A stretch of 64,000 bases of DNA, taken from assembly GCF_004804275.1 (NCBI RefSeq), contig NZ_STGI01000003.1, positions 1-64,000 on the forward strand. The letters are read 5' to 3'. The notes below the pieces were generated by a model. That model worked only from the letters and a program-made list of their open reading frames with translations. It had not been told where the DNA came from and ran no database searches. Shown here one piece after another: positions 52,626 to 60,311 of the stretch; positions within the stretch are counted from its first letter, which is position 1, and every line of letters starts with the position of its first letter. The DNA comes from Herbaspirillum sp. ST 5-3. GTDB taxonomy: Bacteria > Pseudomonadota > Gammaproteobacteria > Burkholderiales > Burkholderiaceae_D. Made by a program: the position numbers and the translations under genes.

Positions 52626-53425
52626 CAGCTCCCCATCCGGATCACGTAGACGTTGGTGCTTTCGCCTGGACGCAGATTCAGGTTGTCAATCGAGACGGCC
52701 AGCACATTGCCTTCCTCGCGATCGAATTCCTGTTCAGCCAGCACCATCGTTGCATTGCTCACATTGGTCAGCAGGTACTTCTCGCCGATCAGTCCGCGCC
52801 CCTCGATCACGCGCAGCAACGTGAACTTCGCTTCCGCCCACAGCGCACGCGGGATATTGACTTCATCGACGCGCAGATCGGTGGGCACGCGATCAGACGC
52901 CATCGCGATCAGCATCGCCTTCAGTGACCGGATATGACTCGATGAGCGACCCGCCGGCACTTGCAGGACACCTTCGGCCTTCGCCTGGCGCGGCGTTTTG
53001 TCGCGGATAACGATCGTGTCCGCCGGCACGTCGCTTTTGCGCAGCAGCAAGGTATAGGTGGCGTTGGCGGAGGAAACGAACAGGTTAATCGGCTTGGCGG
53101 AATTCCCTACCGGTCGCACGTACACCTCACCCTTGTCACGGTCGCATTCCAGCACGATCTCGCCGGTCGGATTGACTGCTGGCGACGCCGGCGTTGGCGC
53201 GCCGGCAGCTGCGGGCGCCGCAGCGCAATTGCTCGAATAGATGTTGCCGAAGACGTCGGTGATCGGCGTTCCTTCGAGCCGAATGCGTGTCGCCTCCTTG
53301 GTCGAGACGATCGCTTCCACTGACATGCCGTCGCGCGCTTCGATCGCCTGCAGTGCGAGCGCGGGCATACTAGCGAGTAGCGCTGCTGCCGACAGCCAAT
53401 GCCTGGGCTGGAGTCTGCTGAACAT
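52625..53425 (-). CDS. traK: conjugal transfer protein TraK (VirB9-like)
   Basis: About 266 residues with signal (WLSAAALLASMPALA) and a secretin-like domain (EAIVSTKEATRIRLEGTPIT; LNLRPGESTNVYVIRMG). TraK forms the outer-membrane ring with TraV and TraB. The ATG at 53425 has AAGGAG 8 bases upstream and lies 56 bases inside the traE 3' end, so the two genes overlap in different frames. Confidence 0.9.
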   Translation of the reverse strand: MFSRLQPRHWLSAAALLASMPALALQAIEARDGMSVEAIVSTKEATRIRLEGTPITDVFGNIYSSNCAAAPAAAGAPTPASPAVNPTGEIVLECDRDKGEVYVRPVGNSAKPINLFVSSANATYTLLLRKSDVPADTIVIRDKTPRQAKAEGVLQVPAGRSSSHIRSLKAMLIAMASDRVPTDLRVDEVNIPRALWAEAKFTLLRVIEGRGLIGEKYLLTNVSNATMVLAEQEFDREEGNVLAVSIDNLNLRPGESTNVYVIRMGS

Positions 53426-53978
53426 TGGGAATCTCCTTGAAGGTTTTGAGGTGCACGCGCCCGCCCAGATAGGCAAACTCGGCGAGGTAGGACTTGGTGT
53501 CGGTGGTCGTGTCCTGGCCGTTGACCTGCGTGCGCAGGCGGCCTACCAGCACGATGGATTGGGTATCTTCATTCGGGACCAGCTGTTTCGGCGCAAAGAA
53601 TGTGCTGGCGTTCATGCGCTTTAGGCGCTCCGCTTCCAGGTCTTGCCGGGTCTTCATCGCGCCGCTCTGGTCCGCCGTGACATAGGACAGCAAGATGTCT
53701 TTCTTCCAGTCGATCGACTCAGGAGAAACGTCGAGGATCAGCCATCCGACAAAGGCGCCCATCTGCTCCAGGTATTCCTTGCTGACGCGATCCTTGGTGA
53801 CCCAGAAGCTCTTGTCGATCGACGGCGGCACCACCACCGTACGCTCGCTTCCGAGCTGTTTCAGAATGATGGCCAGCGCGAGAATGAGTGCGAACACGAG
53901 GCCGGCGACCGCGAGGCCCAGGCTGCGGTTTCGGCCACGCAAGTCCCGGATGTCGTTAGAAAACTTATCGTTATTCAT
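53370..53978 (-). CDS. traE: conjugal transfer protein TraE (VirB5/B8-like)
   Basis: A 202-residue protein with an N-terminal span (LAVAGLVFALILALAIILKQ) and a periplasmic domain (YLEQMGAFVGWLILDVSPES). GGAGG lies 6 bases before the ATG. TraE is a core inner-membrane component for pilus assembly. Its last 18 codons overlap the start of traK. Confidence 0.9.
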   Translation of the reverse strand: MNNDKFSNDIRDLRGRNRSLGLAVAGLVFALILALAIILKQLGSERTVVVPPSIDKSFWVTKDRVSKEYLEQMGAFVGWLILDVSPESIDWKKDILLSYVTADQSGAMKTRQDLEAERLKRMNASTFFAPKQLVPNEDTQSIVLVGRLRTQVNGQDTTTDTKSYLAEFAYLGGRVHLKTFKEIPNVQQTPAQALAVGSSATR

Positions 53979-53996
53979 CGATTTCCTCCGGTGTCC

Positions 53997-54296
53997 TTAA
54001 CCGATCATGCGTCGAATGTGCGACGGTGGCGTCGCGCGCATCGCCGTCATGGGGTTGGTGGGCAAGTGCCAGTACAACCAGTGAACGGCAAACGCGGGGT
54101 GCTTGTCGGCTTTGATCCTGGACAGCCAGCGGCTCGTGGCGATGCCGATGGCCATGACCACCATGAAAGCCAGCTTCGAGCCGGACAGGTAGCCGACGAA
54201 GAAGCAGAAGAGGACGGGAGCGGCCACGTCGGCGTCCCAAAAGCCGATCTTCCATTGGTCGTCCAGCCGGCGCGGAATATAGGTGTCTGCTTTCAT
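53997..54296 (-). CDS. traL: conjugal transfer protein TraL
   Basis: A 99-residue protein opening YIPRRLDDQWKIGFWDADVA and followed by two membrane segments (LFCFFVGYLSGSKLAFMVVM), the hallmark of F-type TraL (VirB3-like). It sits between pilin and traE as in other F-type operons and has AGGAG upstream. It acts in pilus assembly at the inner membrane. Confidence 0.92.
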   Translation of the reverse strand: MKADTYIPRRLDDQWKIGFWDADVAAPVLFCFFVGYLSGSKLAFMVVMAIGIATSRWLSRIKADKHPAFAVHWLYWHLPTNPMTAMRATPPSHIRRMIG

Positions 54297-54329
54297 CCGT
54301 CCTCTCCTAGGTAGTGCATTGAAATGGCT

Positions 54330-54671
54330 TCAGACCACCGCACCCATGATGGCGCCGGCGATGACCAGGCCGACCGCGGCGAAGATCGCCACGCCGACGT
54401 AGAACAGCACCGGGCCGAAATTGCGTAGCGCGGACAGCGAGATCAGTGCGACGACGAAGCCGACAAAGCCGACCAATGCCTTGACGGACGGACCGAGCGC
54501 GGCAAGCTGGGCGAGCGCCGATGTCATCGGACCGGTAATGCCGGTGAAAGCGACGAGGTCCAGCGCGTGGGTCGGAAATGCCGTGCAAAGTCCGGCGACC
54601 AGCAGCACGAATAGCGTTGCGGTGATGCCTTTGCGGGAAGTGGCGATCGTGTTGACGGAAACAGCGTTCAT
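54330..54671 (-). CDS. traA: TraA-type conjugative pilin precursor
   Basis: A 113-residue protein with a long leader (ATLFVLLVAGLCTAFPTHALD) and two hydrophobic helices (ALVGFVGFVVALISLSALRN; VLFYVGVAIFAAVGLVIAGA). GAGGAGG precedes the ATG. The size and two-helix mature part fit F-type pilin, and the cut probably falls near THALD. It could be processed by the S26 peptidase of the operon. Confidence 0.88.
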   Translation of the reverse strand: MNAVSVNTIATSRKGITATLFVLLVAGLCTAFPTHALDLVAFTGITGPMTSALAQLAALGPSVKALVGFVGFVVALISLSALRNFGPVLFYVGVAIFAAVGLVIAGAIMGAVV

Positions 54672-54697
54672 AAACTCCTCCTCTGTGTGAATGAAGG

Positions 54698-55003
54698 TCA
54701 AGGTTGGCGAAGATGCGGTTTGAGGTCCGCGAGGGCGCGTTTCACGATCTCTTCTGCTCCCTGCTCCAACGCGATCTGAATACAGGCGTCGCTCAGATAG
54801 GACAGGTCCAGGGCAGGATCGACCATGGATTTTTGAATGTCCCGCAGCCGCTTGAAACTGTCCTGCCGCACGATGGTTGCTCGCCATCCGGGACGGACTC
54901 GCTTCTTGCTCTTCGGGGATGTCGGCATCGGCGACGAACCCATCTCGGGAAAAGATGGCGCCGTCGCCTTAGCACTGGAAAGGAGGAGGTCGTTTGGTTT
55001 CAT
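54698..55003 (-). CDS. small cytosolic protein with a DAC-repeat segment, unknown
   Basis: A 101-residue protein starting MKPNDLLLSSAKATAP with a basic middle (SPKSKKRVRPGWRATIV) and a helical end (LSYLSDACIQIALEQG followed by AEEIVKRALADL). The latter matches twice in the protein at 56404-56913, so the two share a small domain. Lack of a signal and a basic patch suggest a DNA-binding or relaxosome role, but no known fold is evident. It is coupled to the OmpA-like gene by ATGA. Confidence 0.6.
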   Translation of the reverse strand: MKPNDLLLSSAKATAPSFPEMGSSPMPTSPKSKKRVRPGWRATIVRQDSFKRLRDIQKSMVDPALDLSYLSDACIQIALEQGAEEIVKRALADLKPHLRQP

Positions 55004-55701
55004 GATGGTGTTCCGCCTTGAAAGGTGAAAACGACCTCGACACGCCGGTTCGCCTGCCGGCCGTGGGGCGTGTCGTTGGTGGACAGGAAGCAGCACGCGC
55101 CTTTCGCGTCGATCGCGATGATGTTGTCGACGTCTTTCATGCGGCTGCGCAGGTAATCGCGCACGTGCAAGGCACGGGCGAGGGCAATGGCGTGATTCGC
55201 TTTGGATGAGCCGACGTTGTCGGTGCGACCCATGATGGTGATTTTCTCGGCCCTGCGCGCTGTCGCAAGCATCTTGTCAAGCGCATGCCTCGCATTTGCG
55301 TCGAGACGCGACGCGCCCGAGGAAAACGCAAGCACCAGGCGTTCCGTCTTGGGCGAACGATCTGTGACAGTTGCGGGACCAGTGGCCGGGGATGGATGCG
55401 CCGCGGAGTTGCTTGCCGCCGTAAGCATGACCGGTTGCGCCCCCGGGGCCTGGGCTTGCATGGTCGATGCCAGAGATTTAGGCGTAACGGTTGGGCAAGC
55501 GGGCTCTATGCAAACCCCATAGGAGGCATTGCGGCCAAAGTCGAGCTGAGCGATGCGGCGGGCATGATTCTGGTGTTGAAGTATGGTCGTCGTCGCATGT
55601 TGCGCATCGCGGTACGCCAGCAGGCTGCAGGAAGCGGTCAGCAAAGTGGCACCGGAGACGACACATAGCGTGCTGACAACGGGGAGTAAGCGGATAGTCA
55701 T
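55000..55701 (-). CDS. OmpA-family lipoprotein-like protein of the tra operon
   Basis: A 233-residue protein with a hydrophobic N-terminus (VVSTLCVVSGATLLTASCSL) that may be a lipoprotein signal with an untypical lipobox. A Pro/Ala linker and a C-terminal OmpA peptidoglycan-binding domain follow (ITIMGRTDNVGSSKANHAIA; NRRVEVVFTF). It would anchor the transfer apparatus to the cell wall. Starts and stops overlap with both neighbours (ATGA). Confidence 0.85.
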   Translation of the reverse strand: MTIRLLPVVSTLCVVSGATLLTASCSLLAYRDAQHATTTILQHQNHARRIAQLDFGRNASYGVCIEPACPTVTPKSLASTMQAQAPGAQPVMLTAASNSAAHPSPATGPATVTDRSPKTERLVLAFSSGASRLDANARHALDKMLATARRAEKITIMGRTDNVGSSKANHAIALARALHVRDYLRSRMKDVDNIIAIDAKGACCFLSTNDTPHGRQANRRVEVVFTFQGGTPS

Positions 55702-56246
55702 GGGGACACCCGTATGGCAAGAATGACGGGGTGCGGCATCGAGCCGGCGGGCGCGCTTGAGGCCGAACTGATGGACTTGCCGGCTTTGATGGATGCCGGC
55801 TGCCCGGTCAGGCGGCGATAGACGCGCCACGCATAATCGCTGCGCGCTCGTTGGCAGTTCTCTCCCTTGAGCTGCGTGCATGCGGCGTTGTAGGCGCCGA
55901 CTGCCTCCCAGCTCACTCCGTAGCGGGCAAACTGCTGCGACAGCAGCCAGGCCGCGACGTAGATATTGGTGCAGGCGTCATACAGGTCGGATTCCCTGAT
56001 GCCGAAGCGGGACAATCCGTCGAGGTTGGAACTATTGATCTGCATGAGCCCGATGTCGTAGCTGCGGGTGCGTCGCAAGTGGCTGCGATTGACAGCCGAT
56101 GGGTTCAGGCTGGACTCGATTTGCGCCATTGCGTACAGCAACTGCGGAGATACGCCGTAGCGTTGCCCTGCGGCGTCCCAGCAGCCAAGGGCGGAACCGG
56201 GGATGGTAGACAGGCTGATCAGAGTGGATAGGGCAATTTGTCGCAT
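55698..56246 (-). CDS. lytic transglycosylase of the transfer system
   Basis: A 182-residue protein with signal (LSTLISLSTIPGSALG) and an SLT domain: catalytic Glu in YAMAQIESSLNPSAVN, then YDIGLMQINSSNLDGL and AVGAYNAACTQ. It opens the peptidoglycan locally for the pilus channel, as VirB1-like proteins do. It is the outermost gene of the coupled cluster, ahead of the OmpA-like gene. Confidence 0.9.
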   Translation of the reverse strand: MRQIALSTLISLSTIPGSALGCWDAAGQRYGVSPQLLYAMAQIESSLNPSAVNRSHLRRTRSYDIGLMQINSSNLDGLSRFGIRESDLYDACTNIYVAAWLLSQQFARYGVSWEAVGAYNAACTQLKGENCQRARSDYAWRVYRRLTGQPASIKAGKSISSASSAPAGSMPHPVILAIRVSP

Positions 56247-56403
56247 AGCTCACATGAACAAACCAAGGGTTCCTCGCAACCGGCGTGCGGTAACGAATCG
56301 GATGACCGCAACGCGGTCTGGTCAGTCGGGTAAGCCAGGCGAAAATGCCGGGGCGGGGTGTGTTACAGGGTGAACTACTTACAGCGGAAAAACTGCTACA
56401 ACC

Positions 56404-56913
56404 TTATTGATTCAGCGGCTCCGCGTGAAGGCGTCGTGCCGCGCGTTCGGCGGTATTGTGGCGTGCCTGCTCCAGGATCCGGTGCGTCACATCCTGTCCC
56501 GCACTCACCAATGCAATGCAGGCGGTCGTGAAATGGTCGAGCTTGAATTGCGGATGGGGATGGCAGTTGGAAGGCGAACGCTGCAAGCCAAGCAAGAGCT
56601 GGTACTGCGGCATCCACATCTCCTCTTGCCGGCGAATGCTATTTTGATCGCGCAAGATCATCTCGGCGTGCAGGTAACTGAAAATGCATTGCGCAGGATC
56701 GGGGCCCAAGAACACCAGCGACACGCATGCACTGATTAAATCCGGCAGGCGGAACTTCGGCGAGCAGTTGTCGGCGCTGTGATAAACCGACTGGAGAAAG
56801 GTATATTCGTCGAGCCACACGCGCGTGCCTATCGTGTCTTCACTCCGTTTGGCGGCGAGTGGCGTGGCCGTGGAAGTCTTTGTCGGCAGGCTCATCGTTG
56901 CTTGCATAGACAT
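56404..56913 (-). CDS. protein with two copies of the DAC-repeat segment, unknown
   Basis: About 169 residues. Two internal repeats are visible: LPDLISACVSLVFLGPDPAQ and LDHFTTACIALVSAGQDVTH, each preceded by a Cys-Asn-like step (SADNCSPKF; SPSNCHPHPQF). The same pattern occurs once in the protein at 54698-55003 (LSYLSDACIQIALEQGAEEI). There is no signal peptide. GGAG lies 7 bases before the ATG at 56913. It is probably an accessory conjugation gene; function unknown. Confidence 0.6.
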   Translation of the reverse strand: MSMQATMSLPTKTSTATPLAAKRSEDTIGTRVWLDEYTFLQSVYHSADNCSPKFRLPDLISACVSLVFLGPDPAQCIFSYLHAEMILRDQNSIRRQEEMWMPQYQLLLGLQRSPSNCHPHPQFKLDHFTTACIALVSAGQDVTHRILEQARHNTAERAARRLHAEPLNQ

Positions 56914-57263
56914 CGGATATCTCCTGAGTAGCACAGCGATAAATGCAACGTCGATGGAGGTAGAGTACCGATCCGACCAATGATTCGCTCGCCGAAAATG
57001 GGGCGATTTTTATGGGCTTTCGGGATTAGGATGCTCGATATATCACTGGTTTCTCAATTGGCAGTCACGGCGTGAATGGATCGATCTAACTCTCGCGAGC
57101 ACGACTGGCCAAGTTTGCGGTGGGCTGAGCCGAGGCGTAGGCGATTACAATGTGTACTGGTCCGATGATTGGGAGCTAAGGACCGGACAATCTATGCCGT
57201 CATGGAGTCGACCAATGAGGTCGGCCATTCGTCAAACCCAAGCCATTCTCTATGGAGGACACT
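56914..57263. other. 350-bp intergenic region at the right edge of the tra block
   Basis: It lies between divergent genes. It contains copy B of the 38-bp repeat (56992-57030) and a ribosome site for psiF (GGAGGACACT before 57264). No gene or RNA is evident. Confidence 0.45.
56992..57030 (+). repeat. copy B of the diverged ~38-bp repeat flanking the tra block
   Basis: Core GGGGCGATTTT (57000-57010) followed by TATGGGCTTTCGGGATTAGG. See copy A at 33174-33211; both are in direct orientation at opposite borders of the conjugation genes. Confidence 0.35.
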
Positions 57264-57551
57264 ATGAAGAAATTACTTACCGCCGTTTTGCTGCTGGCTC
57301 CGATCGTTTTCAATCCGGCTTTCGCCGCGACGGAACAGCAAAACAAGATGGCGTCCTGTAATAAAGAAGCGGGTGATAAAAAGGGAGACGAACGCAAAGC
57401 ATTCATGAAAGAGTGCCTCTCGAACAAGCCCAAGGTGAGCGATGCACAGCAGGCCCAGCAAGACAAGATGAAGTCGTGTAACGCGCAAGCCTCAGGAATG
57501 AAGGGCGACGAGCGTAAGAAGTTTATGAGTGGTTGCCTGAAAAAGCAGTAA
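57264..57551 (+). CDS. psiF: PsiF-family secreted repeat protein
   Basis: A 95-residue protein with signal (LLTAVLLLAPIVFNPAFA) and two PsiF repeats: NKMASCNKEAGDKKGDERKA and DKMKSCNAQASGMKGDERKK, each ending in a FM-Cys-Leu step. The family is phosphate-starvation inducible in E. coli, but its function is not established. A GGAGG site precedes the ATG. A hairpin with a short T-run follows about 110 bases after the stop. Confidence 0.88.
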   Translation: MKKLLTAVLLLAPIVFNPAFAATEQQNKMASCNKEAGDKKGDERKAFMKECLSNKPKVSDAQQAQQDKMKSCNAQASGMKGDERKKFMSGCLKKQ

Positions 57552-57658
57552 GGTTACAGGGCCGACGACGTTTGCCTAAAATCATTGTTTTTCATTTGGA
57601 GTGAGGTGAGATTCGTCGGCAACACCAAAAAATCCATATCAGGATAGTGAGAGAGACG

Positions 57659-57689
57659 AGCCCGCCCGCCATCCGCGCAGCGGGCTTTT
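57659..57689 (+). terminator. probable terminator downstream of psiF
   Basis: AGCCCGC (57659-57665) pairs with GCGGGCT (57680-57686), followed by TTTT on the plus strand. Confidence 0.6.
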
Positions 57690-57819
57690 GTATATGTAGG
57701 GCAGGGGCGGAAGGTATGCGTTTTGCGAATATCTGCTATTCGAACAATAAAGCAGACGAATTCTATCCAGGGATGTAGGATGAATCCTGTCTCCTCCAAC
57801 TCTCCTTGAATTGGATTTA

Positions 57820-57852
57820 AACCCGCTACCGCAAGGCTAGCGGGTTTTTTTT
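57820..57852 (+). terminator. strong intrinsic terminator
   Basis: AACCCGCTA (57820-57828) pairs with TAGCGGGTT, followed by a run of eight T ending at 57852. No gene ends directly before it, so it may belong to a lost gene or a second psiF stop. The interval 57690-57819 shows no gene; it includes ATGAATCCTGTCTCCTCCA, which resembles a tRNA 3' end only loosely. Confidence 0.65.
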
Positions 57853-57885
57853 CGGGCGAAACAACGAGCATGTAGGGCTTGTGCG

Positions 57886-57899
57886 TTGATTTTCATCAA
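57886..57899. promoter_or_regulatory. perfect FNR/Anr box
   Basis: TTGATTTTCATCAA is an exact TTGAT-N4-ATCAA dyad. It lies upstream of the DnaA-box cluster and of the damaged nuclease gene at 58068. A well-spaced -10 box is not evident. Confidence 0.45.
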
Positions 57900-57913
57900 C
57901 GGAAAGTTTTCCT

Positions 57914-57982
57914 TGTGGATCAATGACATGCGGAACGTCATGCTTATTTATCCACAGACTTGACCACAGTAAATGTGGACAA
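57914..57982. other. cluster of DnaA-like boxes, possible plasmid origin
   Basis: TTATCCACA (57948-57956) is a perfect DnaA box. TGTGGATCA (57914-57922, reverse), TGTGGACAA (57974-57982, reverse) and TTGACCACA (57960-57968) match 8, 8 and 7 of 9 positions. Four boxes in 69 bases without a gene suggest a replication origin or remnant. No rep gene is in the window. Confidence 0.4.
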
Positions 57983-58067
57983 CTTTGCCGTCTGTTGGTG
58001 CAATTGAAACCAAATTTCGACACTTAATGAGACCTTATGCATATGCTCGGCCGGTCAAAATCGCCGC

Positions 58068-58613
58068 ATGAAAAAATTCTTCGTCGTCCTGTCTCTCACG
58101 TTCGCAACAGAAGCATTTGCCAAGCAGTCGACGCTGATCGACGAACTGTCTCAGGCACTCCAAGCCCGCACTGCGAAAGCCCCAGCGACTGGACTCATCG
58201 AAAGCGCGTTTTCGCCTGATGCGGGTAGTGAGGAGCTCGTACTGAAAGTGATTAATGCGTCGGAGCGCAGTATTCGGCTTGCGGCGTATTCGTTCACCTC
58301 GCCGCCGATTGTGAAAGCGTTGCGTGCGGCCAAAAAGCGGGGCGTCGACGTGCGCGTGATCGTGGATGAAAAGGGAAACAAGGGCAAGTCGAGCATCGCC
58401 GCGCTTAACCTCTTAGTCAATGCCGGCATCCCGACACGGTCGATTTCGACCTACGCCATTTATCCCGACAAGTACATTATTTCTGACGAGCGGCACGTCC
58501 AGAATGGCAGTTTCAATTACAGTCAGGCGGCGGCTGCGTATTTCGGACGACGTTTGCAGCGTGTCCAGTGCCGTAAGCAGTCAGTCCGGTGTGATGAACA
58601 CCGGCAGGAATAG
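58068..58613 (+). pseudogene. phospholipase D-type nuclease (Nuc-like), damaged and truncated
   Basis: A signal peptide (FFVVLSLTFATEAFA) and a PLD domain start are clear (LVLKVINASERSIRLAAYSF; NLLVNAGIPTRSIS). The HxKx4D motif is lost: the site reads YPDKYIISDERHVQNGSFNY, with Pro where the catalytic His belongs. After SFNYSQAAAA the sequence leaves the family, and the IS30 element starts 9 bases past the stop. Nuc-like genes are common on conjugative plasmids. The product should be inactive. Confidence 0.7.
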
Positions 58614-58621
58614 GACTGTGA

Positions 58622-59840
58622 ATTCAACTGGTGTATGCAACACACTAGAGACTGTGTAAGCAGGAGGAGTGTTGCAGATGAAACAAAGGCCACGAATTTA
58701 CTACACGGAAAGTCAGAAAGCACTGATGTGGGAGCGCTGGCAAAAGGGTGAGTCGCTCCAGCAGATTGCGCAGCTTTTTGACCGAAATCACTCATCAATC
58801 GAAGGGATTCTGGCGGAGACTGGCGGGATACGTCCGCCGCAACGATGCCGCTCCCGTTTGGCGCTAACATTGGACGAACGAGAGGAGATCTCGCGTGCGA
58901 TGGTCGCCGGGGAATCGATTCGCTCGATAGCAATCGCACTCGGGCGGGCGCCCTCGACCATCAGCCGCGAGATCATGCGTAACGGTGGTCATGAATCCTA
59001 TCGTGCAGCGCAGGCCGAGCAGGCCGCCTGGGATCGGGCACGTCGCCCCAAGACCTGCAAACTGGTAGAGAACCGGGCGCTGGCGCGCGTTGTTGCAGCC
59101 AGGCTCCGATTGCTGTGGTCACCACAACAGATCGCCGGATGGCTCAAGCATGCTTATCCAAACGACGAGAGCTTCCAGGTGTCACACGAGACCATCTATC
59201 GCAGCCTTTTTATTCAGGCCCGTGGCGCCCTGAAGAAGGAACTGCTGATGTATCTGCGGCACACACGTGTCATGCGCCGGTCGCGCCATCACACACAGAA
59301 AACGGGCACTCACGGCAGAATCATCGACACAGTGTCGATCAGTGAGCGTCCGGCCGCGGTGGAAGATCGTGCCGTTCCTGGGCACTGGGAAGGAGATTTG
59401 CTGATTGGGAGCAGTAATAGTCAGATTGCGACTCTGGTTGAACGGCAGACGCGCTACGTGATGCTGGTGAAGGTAACCAACAAGGATACCGAGACGGTCA
59501 TCAACGCACTGATCAAGCACGCCTGCAAGCTGCCAGACGAACTCTACCAATCCCTGACCTGGGATCGAGGCACCGAGATGGCCGACCATAAGCGTTTTAC
59601 GTTGGCGACTGACATACAAGTTTATTTCTGTGATCCGCACCATCCCTGGCAACGCGGATCCAATGAGAATACGAACGGGCTGTTAAGGCAGTATCTCCCC
59701 AAAGGAACCGATCTCTCGATCCATTCACAGGCAAAACTGAATGCCGTAGCGAGGCGACTGAATGAACGCCCAAGAAAAACACTAAATTACGAAACACCCG
59801 CTCAACGATTTAGCCAACTTGTTGCGTACACCGGTTGAAT
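58622..59840 (+). mobile_element. IS30-family insertion sequence, about 1219 bp
   Basis: The left end ATTCAACTGGTGTATGCAAC and the reverse complement of the right end ATTCAACCGGTGTACGCAAC differ at two of 20 positions. The right repeat overlaps the end of the transposase gene, as in IS30. No target duplication is obvious. Confidence 0.85.
58678..59838 (+). CDS. IS30-family transposase
   Basis: A 386-residue protein with an N-terminal helix-turn-helix (ALMWERWQKGESLQQIAQLF), a second one (ISRAMVAGESIRSIAIALGR) and a DDE catalytic domain: Asp in GHWEGDLLIG, Asp in LTWDRGTEMADH and Glu in RGSNENTNGLL. Length and motifs are intact, so it is probably active. AGGAGGAG lies 8 bases before the ATG; a GTG at 58669 is an alternative. 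Confidence 0.92.
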   Translation: MKQRPRIYYTESQKALMWERWQKGESLQQIAQLFDRNHSSIEGILAETGGIRPPQRCRSRLALTLDEREEISRAMVAGESIRSIAIALGRAPSTISREIMRNGGHESYRAAQAEQAAWDRARRPKTCKLVENRALARVVAARLRLLWSPQQIAGWLKHAYPNDESFQVSHETIYRSLFIQARGALKKELLMYLRHTRVMRRSRHHTQKTGTHGRIIDTVSISERPAAVEDRAVPGHWEGDLLIGSSNSQIATLVERQTRYVMLVKVTNKDTETVINALIKHACKLPDELYQSLTWDRGTEMADHKRFTLATDIQVYFCDPHHPWQRGSNENTNGLLRQYLPKGTDLSIHSQAKLNAVARRLNERPRKTLNYETPAQRFSQLVAYTG

Positions 59841-59928
59841 CCGCAGACGCCTTCCAGACATTGGTGCCGCAGCCATAGAGGCGAACTATCGATCCAAACC
59901 GGACGGACGCCACGTCTCACTCGGTCAC

Positions 59929-60219
59929 TCACCGGCAGGCAGATTTCTGCCCTTCAGCCGTCGAACACATGCTTTCACACCCACAGGCAGTGGAGGCATT
60001 TCTGCGCGAACTCGCCCTTCGGCGCATGAACTGGACTACCAACATCATGGCCGGGAACAGCATTAGCAACGCAAGCCAAGGCGAGTAGGCCAAGCCTGTT
60101 CCGGCGAGTCCAAGCCACGCAAGCAACGGTGTTAGCAGCGAAGGCGCCGCGCAACAGGCAGCACATGCTGCCGCAGTGCCCCCACCAACAATCCCCAAGT
60201 TCTTCAGAATCCTCTTCAT
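59929..60219 (-). CDS. small Cys-rich two-span membrane protein under MerR control
   Basis: A 96-residue protein with an AACAACCAAP motif in the first hydrophobic segment, a second span (SPWLALLMLFPAMMLVVQFM), a basic turn (RRRASSRRN) and a Cys-rich tail (CGCESMCSTAEGQKSACR). This resembles MerT/MerF/MerC-type metal importers with a vicinal CC in the membrane, though I cannot name the exact family. A MerR-class promoter lies directly upstream (60261-60291). TAGGAG precedes the ATG. Confidence 0.65.
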   Translation of the reverse strand: MKRILKNLGIVGGGTAAACAACCAAPSLLTPLLAWLGLAGTGLAYSPWLALLMLFPAMMLVVQFMRRRASSRRNASTACGCESMCSTAEGQKSACR

Positions 60220-60260
60220 GATCAGCTCCTAGTCAACGGCATAAAAAAGACCTTGCCAAG

Positions 60261-60291
60261 ACTGTACATCCTCAAGTAACTTGAGGATCAA
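60261..60291 (-). promoter_or_regulatory. MerR-class divergent promoter and operator
   Basis: On the minus strand -35 TTGATC and -10 TACAGT are 19 bases apart, the over-long spacing that MerR-family regulators correct. The spacer holds the perfect dyad ATCCTCAAGT-A-ACTTGAGGAT (60268-60288). It drives the Cys-rich membrane gene and may also repress the regulator. Confidence 0.75.
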
Positions 60292-60311
60292 GGGCTTTTT
60301 TGCGGGGATTT

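Noticed and set aside
57690-57819. possible tRNA 3' end or attachment site (ATGAATCCTGTCTCCTCCA)
   Set aside because: No cloverleaf can be folded around it; only the last bases look tRNA-like, too short to claim.
58645-58662. ACTGTGTAAGCAGG in the IS30 left end resembling the MITE ends
   Set aside because: Match is short and lies inside the IS30 element; probably coincidence.
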